Part shown: one piece after another, positions 54,613 to 64,000 of the stretch | How positions within the stretch are numbered: position 1 is the first letter of the stretch | How the letters are laid out: each line of letters starts with the position of its first letter | NCBI GenBank assembly: GCA_030490835.1 | Contig: CM059975.1 | Coordinates: forward strand, 6,847,579-6,911,578 | Direction of reading: 5' to 3' | From: Annona cherimola | Taxonomy: Eukaryota; Streptophyta; Magnoliopsida; Magnoliales; Annonaceae | Length of the DNA stretch: 64,000 nucleotides | Notes under the pieces: generated by a model | What the model was told of the DNA's origin: nothing | The model's input: the letters and a program-made list of their open reading frames with translations, nothing else | Database searches by the model: none | Translations under genes and position numbers: made by a program

Positions 54613-55507
54613 CAAATAAGAGTTAGTTTCGTAAACTCCACTCATATTTTTTTTCCATTTACGGGACAGCACTCATGTGAATAATGTGGACCATTAATTG
54701 GGCAGTTCAAGCAATTAATGTGCCAGATACACAAAAGAAAAAAGACGAAAATAAATAGGAAAAATGAAATAAAAATCATCGACAAAAAAAAAAAAAAGAT
54801 GGAGAATCTGCGGTGGTGGTTCATTTTTTAACCCTGTGATCTTCTCTTTCTAACCCACCCCACCCACAATTCCAGCTTCTTGTTAGGGGACCAATTCCAT
54901 TTTGCCCTCCAAGGGCATTTTCACGTGTGGACAACCTGAGGAATGGTCCCGAGTGCCCAATCATCCTACTACGGGAAACAAGCCCATGTGCTTGGAAACC
55001 AATGGCTGTTTGATTGCCACCTAAACTTGAGTTCATCGGTGTGTTGTTAGGACTAGCAATGCCACAGTAAATGCTATCATGACCTCATCATGTAGAATTG
55101 AAAATTCTTAACTAAGATTTTCATCATCGGGATATAAACTCATGTTCAAGGAACGAACAATGACAGTCATCCGTTCAGCCAAGAAGCTTTGAACCAGGGA
55201 TTAGTAAGGCACAGGCCATAGTACAGGCTGTCCATCCTTCTCGCCATCAATGACCTGACAATCTTTGTAGTCCAAAGGCCAGATTGAACCCAACCAGTAG
55301 GAGAGTGGTTAGTTCTAAACTGCCGTTAAAAACTCCGATTGCAATCCAAGGTTCCGAACAGTACAATAGTGAAGACTGCCAAGGTATTCATTCCCATTCT
55401 CTTCATGGATAACTAATTGAAGACTATTCCTCCTTTGTCTTAAACAATTAGGAGACTTGCACAAGCTTCCAACAGCATTCTGATTCAAGGCCTACTTCAC
55501 GGGTGAT
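54613..55507. other. Flank downstream of the S18 gene
   Basis: No gene supported. The part near 55080-55507 is probably 3' UTR and flank of the minus-strand ribosomal protein gene. The small ORFs have no recognisable content. Confidence 0.4.
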
Positions 55508-58500
55508 TTACAAAACCTCGGGATCAAGAGGATCCACTTTAGCATCAGCCTCATCAAGATCCACATCTTCCACAGGCTCAACAGCTTTAATATGCTTACT
55601 GTAGTCATAAACACCGTAGTCCTCATCAAGATCTTCCATTGTCTTCCCAAAAACAAATTGTTTTGTACCCATTGTAGTGAATGGCATCAGCCCAAAGGCT
55701 CGGGCTGTCTTGATCTCCCGAGCAACTTTCCTCTGAGCTTTAGCACTAATGCCAGTCTGCACCAGGTGAATAAAACATCATTTGAAGAACAAGACAATAA
55801 GATTCAGCAAAATTTTGTTTTAATGCTAGTTACAAATTGGGGGACACAAAATCAATGTTTCCAACCTTGCTTCTTTTGATGATAATCCCAGCTTCTGTAA
55901 TAAAGTTGGCTAGGAATCTCACATTCTGCAAGAAGCAAATATATAGTAAGTGTGCCATATATTAATTTTCTTACACAGTGCTAAGAAGACAACAGCATCA
56001 GGACATGAGAATAAGAGAGCATGAAACTTCCTTCATGTTAGTGAAGCATCAATTCCTTTGTAAATGCCTGTCACAATAGTCTAGTGTCTCCAGCCAGGTA
56101 GCTCTTGACATGTGATTGACTCATGGCTGAAACTATTCATGGTGACTTGGTTTGAGCAGAACACAACTGTGTCAGTGCTAGAATGTAACATAGAAGGTCA
56201 ACTTGCTTCATGCTAGGAAGAAACTGATAAAAAATATACACACACGCACACACACACATATATACAACACAAATGAACCACATCAATGGAACACTAATAG
56301 ATCATCACTAAAAAGTTCACCACCAGGTTCAAAAATTGATCGGTCACTTCCAAAGATGAGGCCATGCTCACCCGGAAATCAGCTTTTTTTAGAACCTCTT
56401 CTGTTGTCACTTCAAATGTTGATCTTTCGAAAGGTTTCTGTGCTCCGGGCTTCGTAAGATCAAGATCCTAATACAGCAATTGGAAAACTGAATGAGTAAA
56501 CAGATGAACTCAGGCAAGTTTAGTAACAGCAGCAGCAACAGCAACGTGATGTTTTTTATGCGCAGTCATATGGAGCAACTTGAAGGTACTACCAAAATGG
56601 ACCAAGAAAATCAAGGTTCATGAACGCCATGATGAAACAATGTTCAACATGAGCTCACAAATGCATTCCTTGCTTAAGCATGCTAGTGTCATAATGTAAA
56701 ATGTCTTGCCGTGGGGCCTCACTGGCAAACCAAATGATGCTTGCATTAGCACAGTTTCAAGCATGCCGGATGATCATTTACAGCCCCCATGCACCTAGCC
56801 CAAAAACTTTTTTTTTAAATTTTTTTCAGTTTTTTTTTTCATGGACAAGTAAAGTTCTCAGAAAATTATGTAAATGCCACTATGTTTAAAAATCCAAAAA
56901 AAAAAAACATAAAAAATCCAAAAATAGTAAAACTTGATTTATAGATTTAATACACCTCACTTTACTTGTCCATGAAAAGAAAACTGAAAATATACATACA
57001 TACATACATACATATATATATATACATATATATATACACATATATATGTTTTTGGGCCGGACGAATGGCTGCCCCGATGCGCCCGGCTGTAAAAGATACG
57101 GCCTCTTCATTCTTCAAGCACAAGCAGTTTGCAACTTTCTTTCATGACACCACACCAAATGATGGAAGGAATTTCTTTTCTTGGGAGTTAATTGGTTTGT
57201 GGAAATCCTAGGAGAGAATGGTTCCCCAATAGACCTTTTTTCTAGGAAATTTTGGAAAGTATGATGCTTTATTTTTTAACAATTGTTTACAACAATTTGA
57301 CCACATTTGTAAACATTCTCATATTTTTGTTGGTTTCTGGAAATCATTGTTCCCATCACAGTTGCACATATGTGACCCCTATATAGGAATGTGTGAATGC
57401 AGGACAACATCCCAATCCAAACTTGGAAATGAGTTTCTTCAAGTGGTTGACAGTGATACAGACAAACATGATCTACAACGACTCTAGACTTGTTTAATTT
57501 TAATGAATGTTTTATTTGAAATTTTTGATATTAATTATTTTGGGGATTTGATGTGTAAAGTTAATAGACATTTCAAAATGTCTCTTTTTTTCATGATTTC
57601 ATCTATTTGTATCCAATAAAGATTACATTAGGACTTTCTATTTCTTTTATAAACAGAGCACTAGAGCACTATAGTAGATTTTGTTTTAACAATTGATGAA
57701 CAAGAGTTTCTCAATATTCTATACTTGCTCCTTCATTTTATCTAATATTTTTCTAAATTTATTTTGGTTTCTCACTTATCTTCTCTTGCTATCTCCTTGA
57801 AAGGATCCTCTCTTTCTTTCATTTCTTCTCCCTATTTGTGCTAGATTAGATGGTTAAATCTTGAGATCCGTGAAATTCTAGTTGAGTTTCCCATGATATA
57901 ATGGCAAGACAAATTTATATTTCTGCTTTTGGCATCTTAATGAACCTTGACCTGTCAAAAATAGGAAAAAGAAGGAAAAGTAAATAACTATTAGAAAGAA
58001 AAACTAAAATAAATAACACTGATTATCATCATAAATATTTCTCACTCCGAACCACATCATCATCATAAGCCATTTCCCACCTATGTGGGGTCGGCTGCAT
58101 GGATTCTGTTACGCCATTCTTGGCGATTTAAGACTAAATTTTCAGTAATTTGTAATTTTTTAAAATCTTGTTTAATTACTTCCATCCATGTTTTTTTTGG
58201 TCTTCCTCTCATTCTCCTACCACCTTCTACTTGGATAAACTCTGTTTTCCTAACCGGTGCGACTTCAGGCCTCCTTTTAACATGACCAAACCATCTTAAT
58301 CTATTTTCTCTCATTTTATCATAAATTGGTCTCACTTTTAAGTTTTCTCGAATTATTTCATTCCTAATTTTATCTTTTCTTGTTTTACCGCTCATCCACC
58401 TTAACATTCTCATTTCCGTTACGCTCATTTTTTGTATATGTTGCTCTTTAACTGCCCAACATTCTGCCCCATAACCACATAGATGCTATTATTCTCTTGC

Positions 58501-61500
58501 TGATGATCTTGTGAGGTCAACTGCACATTCAAGTACTTTCATTTTTTTTCCTAACCAACTTCAATCATGTTCTTCTCTTTCTTTTTCTTATGGACTTCTA
58601 CTTGAATAAACCCATTCCTAACAATGTTTGGTGAAGTTTCTGGCATTCATTGTGCATGACCAAACCATCTCAGTCTATTTTCATTTATTCACTATGGATT
58701 TCATCATCACATTATTCAAATCACTTCCTAATTTTATCCCTTTTTGTTTTACACGTCCCAATGTCCTCGGTTCAACTACACCTATTTTATAGGCATTTTA
58801 TTCTTTAAGTATCCAAATTCTACATTGTCAAACAGTCTTATAATCTCATATAAAACTTTTTCCTTAGATAATTTTTCCTGAAAAAGTTCGGTTGTTATAG
58901 TTGGCCCACAGCATGATAAAGGTGGTTTGCTTCATTAAGTTAGCAACTCATATAATTTTTTTAGCCACATCTTATAGTACAGATTTTAAGGTGAATCAAG
59001 AACATCCTAAGTGCCCCTTTAAAAAAAAATATTAATTCTTTGTTTGTCAGAGGTAGCAATTGGGAACATTGTCTGAGATGCCATCATTCATTCCAAGCTA
59101 CAGTCTTAAATGGTTGAGCTGCAAATGAGGACCTTTTCTAATCTATCATATAATACTTCAGTTATCTTCCATACCTTGACAGTGTATGTCATTCCAGGCT
59201 GAAAGGACATATCTGGTCTGAATGCATAATCTTCATTTAGTATCTCATCACCGTGAACAAAGTAAGCAGCTTCCTCCAACTTCCCTTCCATTCCATCAGA
59301 TGGTTGGTCATATATCTCATCCATGTGATCCACAAATTGGTGGCTATAGGCATCATTTCCTCTATAGTCTCTATGGGATCTTCCAGAAATCTTTTCAATC
59401 CTATCAAGTTTTCGAAAGAAGGAATCTGTATCTGGATTGTTCTCTGAAACTCCACCAAAGATACGCTGCTCAAACTCATCAGCCGACTCAAAGAAACTGC
59501 TGTTTGTTCTTTCCTCAGAGTTACTTCCTGTTTGACAACAACTATCAGAAATAGGGTGCAGAAAATTATTTGCAAGAGAATTGTAATCATGCGGCAATTC
59601 ACGATGGGGTTACGATCATATGCTACAGGTTGCATTCAGTTTGTTTAGATTTCGAAAATATTTTTTTTGTTGAACCCAGACCTTTAATGTTGTTCATCAT
59701 ATGTATTTATGTTAGATGTCAAAAATACTTATATTGGAAACTTTTATATATTGTAATCTATTTTCAAATTTTAATAGTTGCATATTGATTCTCAAATGGT
59801 TTTGCATTTTTAAACATAAATTTCCAATGAAAATAATTTTTGGAATAGAAAGATATACATATTGGCTAATTTTATTAATGTCTTGGATTTAATGAAAAAT
59901 ATTTTGAAGATATAAAACTAACAGTAGAATGGAACCATCCCATGCAATAAGTTGCAAATGATCATACATTCCAATAATCAGAGCTATAAATATAAAAGAG
60001 GTTCCTTTTTGACACGGGGGATATGAGTTAAAACATTTGCCATGGATCATCTGAGTTGTCCCACTGATGAAAGTTCATATACCTTCAACAATCCCACACA
60101 CTTGAGGGGGAAAAAACTATTAAATTGGCAGTTGGATCATATCACCAGCAAGAATTACGAGTTAAGGCCCAAGAGTAGAAGCCTGAAATATAAACAATCC
60201 ATTTCTATCTCTATTCACACACATGGATAGATTTTCCTCCATCATATGCATTATGGTTTTCTGGGATTCCAAAAATCATTAAGGAGGTCACACTGAAAGC
60301 CATTGGGATTAGAGTAGAACTGAAATTATTGGCAATATCTATACTAGAAACCAAATTAAGATCACACCTTCCCCTCCCACATATGTAGCTGAATCTAGTT
60401 ATCTTACATGGGATCATTACCATTGTTATCCAAGCTAAGCAGCATAGTCATGTCGTCATGTCACATCATTCCACTCTCTTTCCTAATCATCTCTTTTGTT
60501 AGCCCATGAATCCTTTAGTGTCTTCTTCAACAATTTCCCTACACATTCTTTCTGGTCATCCTTCTGGCCTGCAAACTCTGAATGAGAAACTATCACCCAT
60601 TCAATCTGGTTTGGATGCCAATGGATAAAACATGTTTATTGGGAAGAAGAAGCTCGGAATCACGTGTGAGTTCAATACTTCCAAATGAAAGATTCGTTGT
60701 TGATAGTTGTAACTTGCAAAAGACTTGTTTCTTGTTCATTTATTAAAAATTTCATTTCCTTTTTACGTTTAGAACGAAACTGTGTTTGGTGTTCGGGTAA
60801 GCGAATATGGCATGGTCACAAAAACTCTACCTGTCACATATACGTTTCGAGGGTGTTTTTTTATTTTTTGATTGGGGTATTTTACATTAAATCTCAATAT
60901 ATCTTACAATCAAGCCTTGAGATAATTCTTACAAGATTAAATAGGGAGACTACAATCTCCCAAATATCAATGGGGGAGACAACAAGCTCTCAAGTATATA
61001 AGTGAGACCACACAAGCTCCCAACTTAAAACCGGGCCGAAAATCATGCTAGCGTGATAAGTTTCAAGGATTTATTTAGGCGAATTTGTACTGACTTCCTA
61101 GGTTCCCTCAAGTGCCTTATGCTCGAATTTTATTCTTCATGGTCTTGTGACTCTATACATCGAACCATCCTCATTCTGATGCATCCCTTGTTCTTCCATA
61201 AAGCCAAATTTAAAAATGCCAATACAAAATCCACATAGGAATGCCAACTATAGAAACAGTTGGGAAAAAAATTAAAAACCTGAGTTCGTAGAGAAGGTCC
61301 TAATCATCCATGGAGGCTGACATCGGTGCGCCCGTAGTAGGCTATTCATGGATCTTAAAATGGTAGGAAAAGGCTTCATTTATCCTGTTCCATAAAACAA
61401 CGAAAAATAATGAAAAACCCATAAGAATAATAATTCAGCTGTCCAACGCTAAGGCATTCGTTATGCAATCCATTCCAACAACCACGTATAGATAACTCTT

Positions 61501-61767
61501 TCAGAATTCGTAGTGTTCAATTGTGTATAGATGGCTGAGAAACAGGGGTGACGGAAGATAACCAGACAACATGCTAGCAAATATCGGCGAACCTTTGGGC
61601 AACAATCGCAAAAAGTCAGATACCCGAGTCACAGCAAGCTGGATTATCGTCCGTGGGGGTGCAAAGCTGCGATTTTCGCGAACCTAGGAAAAAGAGCAAA
61701 AGGAGGACGTTGGTTGGAATGCATGGTTAATCGACTGGAGACAAGAACAACTCACTGCAGCCGCCAT
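55508..61767 (-). CDS. Organellar (probably mitochondrial) ribosomal protein bS18
   Basis: Minus-strand exons 59527-59175, 56467-56372, 55925-55866 and 55756-55508 join in frame with GT-AG borders. The S18 core is NVRFLANFITEAGIIIKRSK followed by TGISAKAQRKVAREIKTARA, which binds rRNA in the small subunit; FGLMPFTTMGTK follows. The upstream part, DEFEQRIFGG to FQPGMTY, is the N-terminal extension of the plant nuclear-encoded S18 resembling At1g07210, and the C-terminus adds an acidic tail. The first coding exon is inferred: ATG 61767, a 72-nt intron (61755-61684), then 61683-61593, whose donor phase fits exon 59527; total 286 residues. An alternative donor at 61563 also fits. The inferred N-terminus, with several Arg and few acidic residues, could be a targeting peptide. 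The core exons are certain; the 5' end is tentative. Confidence 0.85.
56203..56262. repeat. CA-rich microsatellite in S18 intron
   Basis: ACACACGCACACACACACAT near 56238-56262, within the short AT-rich intron between S18 exons. No further structure seen. Confidence 0.6.
56815..56985. repeat. Foldback element (family C) in S18 intron
   Basis: Terminal inverted repeat TTCATGGACAAGTAAAG on the left and CTTTACTTGTCCATGAA on the right, a perfect match. The interior AGTAAAACTTGATTTATAG, then TTAATACACCTC, shares the family C arm. It is followed directly by an ACAT/TATA microsatellite (56992-57047). Confidence 0.65.
56992..57047. repeat. ACAT/TA microsatellite
   Basis: Repeated ACAT, then TATATATA with TACA interruptions. 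Simple sequence next to the foldback element in the large S18 intron. Confidence 0.8.
58060..58470 (-). mobile_element. LINE fragment, 3' end of the reverse transcriptase ORF
   Basis: A minus-strand frame (58428-58081) reads MRMLRWMSGKTRKDKIRNE, then RWFGHVKRRP, then GRRMRGRPKKTWMEVIKQD, the familiar C-terminal segment after the reverse transcriptase in plant non-LTR elements. The last part includes the widespread TATGTGGGGTCGGCTGCATG stretch. Only the 3' end is present, so it is a 5'-truncated insertion in the S18 intron between exons 56467 and 59175, in the same orientation as the gene. Confidence 0.85.
58540..58880 (-). pseudogene. Second, strongly degraded LINE 3' fragment
   Basis: The stretch GCATGACCAAACCATCTCAG, then TCTATTTTCATTTATTCAC, and further similarity (TTTTATCCCTTTTTGTTTTAC) parallels the adjacent fragment (CATGACCAAACCATCTTAAT, then TTTATCTTTTCTTGTTTTAC), in the same orientation but with stops and indels. 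It is an older copy of the same family. Confidence 0.55.
59528..61592. other. Inferred S18 intron 2, no gene seen
   Basis: Sequence between the presumed first exon and the exon at 59527. The short ORFs have no recognisable domain. The stretch at 60940-61025 repeats CAAGCTC(T/C)CAA-like units. Nothing else supported. Confidence 0.4.
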
Positions 61768-62545
61768 GAGTGTAAGATTCGAAGGCTAAGATAGAGAGTA
61801 ATACGCACCGTCGCGAAGCAGGGTGGAGAACGACGAGGCGAGTCCACAAGGGGAAGACAGCCGCAGAGGGGAAAATGGAAAACGTTCCTATAACCTTTTG
61901 AAAAGCTGGGGATCAACTGGGCCTAGTTGAAACCCGACCCAGCTAGACGAACCCAAGAAAATCGGCGTTTCGGCTTGCATTTTGGGGGCACAAGCAACCC
62001 GAACTCAAGAAACCACATTTGTCATTATTAAAAAAAGAATCCGATTCGTGAAAGTATCAAGCAAACTCGAACTTGATTTTCCTTATTTACATTTGATATG
62101 AAATTTATTATATAATATAAAATATGTTATATACAAACAAATTAAATGCCATTTTCTCGTATTTATATTAGTTATGTTTTTGTTTGAATACGTGTTTTTT
62201 ATATTGAAATTATATTATAAATAAATTATATTATTTTGTTCACATTCACGATTATGTTTATATTATTTATTTTTAAAATTTTCATTTTTTTCTTATTTTA
62301 ATGAGGTAAATTTTCTTCTGAAAATATATTAGAAATTACTATGCTTTTTCAACATTTAGTTATCCGGTGTGCTATTATTTTGACTTACATGATTTCTTAG
62401 TTAATATATTATATTGACATAAAATTTTAAATCTATCATTCTTAGAGGTTAATAGATACCTGCAAATTCGAATTTCAATTTGAATCCCATCTACAAAAAT
62501 TGGGTTAAAGTTTAATTTTACATATAAAGTTAGCATTGAAATTTA
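61768..62545. other. Upstream flank of the S18 gene
   Basis: GC-richer leader-like DNA up to about 61900, with a TTATAGG-like sequence on the minus strand near 61890, then AT-rich intergenic DNA without genes. Confidence 0.4.
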
Positions 62546-62784
62546 GGTCATGTTTGGCATTGCTTTTAAGGGCTTCTTATGGCTTATCCATTTTTAAAAT
62601 ATGATAATCAAATTCCTATTTGGCAAAAGTTATAGTTTATCAATATGTTTATTGTTATTTTTATATAAAAAGACGGCTTAGAAGCACTTAATACAGAAGC
62701 TTCAAAATATCACTTGTATTAAATATAATTATCTATTTTTTCTAAAGCAAAAGAAAAATAGTCATTGCAATGCCAAATAGGGCC
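62546..62784. mobile_element. Tourist-like MITE (second family)
   Basis: A 239-bp element starting GGTCATGTTTGGCATTGC and ending GCAATGCCAAATAGGGCC, which are inverted repeats, flanked by TTA (62543-62545 and 62785-62787). The ends differ from family A. No coding content. Confidence 0.75.
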
Positions 62785-63032
62785 TTAGACTTTATAAAGT
62801 TAAGATGAAGATTAATACAAACTTAAGTTTATGAACCCAAATTGCACCATTGGTGAAGGGCGAGCATCAATCCCTGTTAGAAATTCTGAAAACAAAATAT
62901 AACTACAACTATGAAGTTAAAAATCTCCAAAATCTACCATAAAACATCTCTAAGATCAGATAATCATGTAGGATGTGAAATAAGGATGTTAAAAAAGGTG
63001 TTTTTAGCCTTGAGATTATTTTATAACATTAA

Positions 63033-63322
63033 GGGTGTGTTTGATTAGGAGTAAAAAATTTTAATGAACGGTTTTTTTAGTAAAAATTGTCAAATTAATA
63101 GAAAATAATGTGATATTAATTAAGAAATGATGAAGTATAACGAGAATAAAGTTAAAATAGATAAACTAGTTGTACGGGTAATCGTATGAAAATGATTGAA
63201 AATATGGTAGTTTGTGTAGAAAAATGCAAAAAATTAATTAAAAAATAATGCAGTTATGGAAAATGAAAAGTTTTTATTGAAAAGTTTTGATTGATATTTT
63301 TTAGCTCAACCAAACACACACT
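63033..63322. mobile_element. Family A MITE
   Basis: Starts GGGTGTGTTTGATTAG after TAA (63030-63032) and ends CTCAACCAAACACACAC. The interior AAAGTTAAAATAGATAAACT and TGCAGTTATGGAAAATGAAAAG is the family A signature. The right end is slightly decayed. Confidence 0.75.
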
Positions 63323-64000
63323 GAATAATTACCTAACCTATATAATTATACATATATAACCTCAACCATTGAAAATGTTTTTATTTATTAGATAAATTAA
63401 TAAAATATTTTAGACATAAAAATTATGCTAGCTTATGAATTTTATAATAAAATTATATTTATATTATTTTCCAAAATGGCAGACCACCTGCTTACCTATT
63501 TTAGAGATTTTTAGTTTTAATTCTTTATATTTTATTTCGAAACTTTTGAAAGGGTCCCATCATTCAAATCTGCAGCGTGGGGTGCACATTTCATCCTTAT
63601 CATAGACTCTGTAATGGCCGTATGAACACAAACCTAAATCATAACTCAGTTTATGGAAATTAAGTTTAGGTTAAATTCCAAGTTAGAATTCAAATTAACA
63701 AATTTATATTTTATTTAAGAATGGAAAGTTTAGAATTTCATATGAATCTATAATAACAACAAATTATATAAGAAAAATAATAGTACATAGTCAAACTACA
63801 TTTTTAAAAAATATAGTAATATTAGTATATTTCTAGAAGAAAATGTAATATTAAAAACAAGATAAAGGAAGGAAATTAATAAACATAAAAATGAATAATA
63901 GAAATATAAAGACAAATGTAAATTAAAATAATATAATTTATTTATAATATTATTGCAACATGATAATCAATATTTAAACATAAATATGAATGGTATAAAC
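63323..64000. other. AT-rich tail of the window
   Basis: AT-rich non-coding DNA. No gene or defined repeat supported. Confidence 0.5.

Noticed and set aside
57001..57047. ACAT/TATA repeat as a telomere-like or CRISPR-like array
   Set aside because: Simple microsatellite without spacers or telomere motif.

Overview
This window is nuclear DNA from a flowering plant. The protein-coding genes have GT-AG introns, plant-type families (NRAMP, GH31 alpha-glucosidase, F-box/kelch, STIP-type G-patch) and long AT-rich intergenic stretches full of plant transposons (Tourist-like MITEs, tRNA-derived SINE-like elements, a solo LTR, a hAT element, LINE fragments). The species cannot be named from the sequence. 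The GC-rich coding exons set in AT-rich flanks fit a monocot or magnoliid as well as other angiosperms.

Layout. (1) 1-4.2 kb: 3' half of an NRAMP metal-ion transporter gene on +, with a MITE and a SINE-like element in its introns. (2) 4.67-7.81 kb: a 3.1-kb solo LTR with a perfect 5-bp target duplication. (3) 9.98-12.57 kb: an intronless STIP/TFIP11-type spliceosome disassembly factor on -, with a MITE about 140 bp upstream of its start. (4) 13-18 kb: AT-rich DNA with transposon remnants. (5) 18-34.2 kb: a tandem duplication carrying two intact five-exon secreted alpha-glucosidase genes on +; exons are far better conserved than introns and flanks, and part of exon 5 is almost identical. (6) 36.4-40.0 kb: an F-box/kelch gene on -, apparently with a long 5' UTR intron. 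(7) 40-49.7 kb: gene-poor repeat-rich DNA. (8) 49.73-54.19 kb: a complete hAT transposon with a perfect 8-bp target duplication, matched terminal inverted repeats and an unbroken four-exon transposase frame of 707 codons. (9) 55.5-61.8 kb: an organellar bS18-type ribosomal protein gene on -, with LINE fragments in a large intron. (10) 62-64 kb: AT-rich DNA with two MITEs.

The host genes do not form a pathway; this is ordinary plant gene order. The two alpha-glucosidases are the only functionally linked pair. I found no unknown biological system that I can support. The most distinctive items are the intact and apparently recent hAT element, the mosaic divergence between the alpha-glucosidase copies (including loss of a G-box in one promoter by changes at CpG sites), the solo LTR, and the dense recurring families of MITE and foldback elements.
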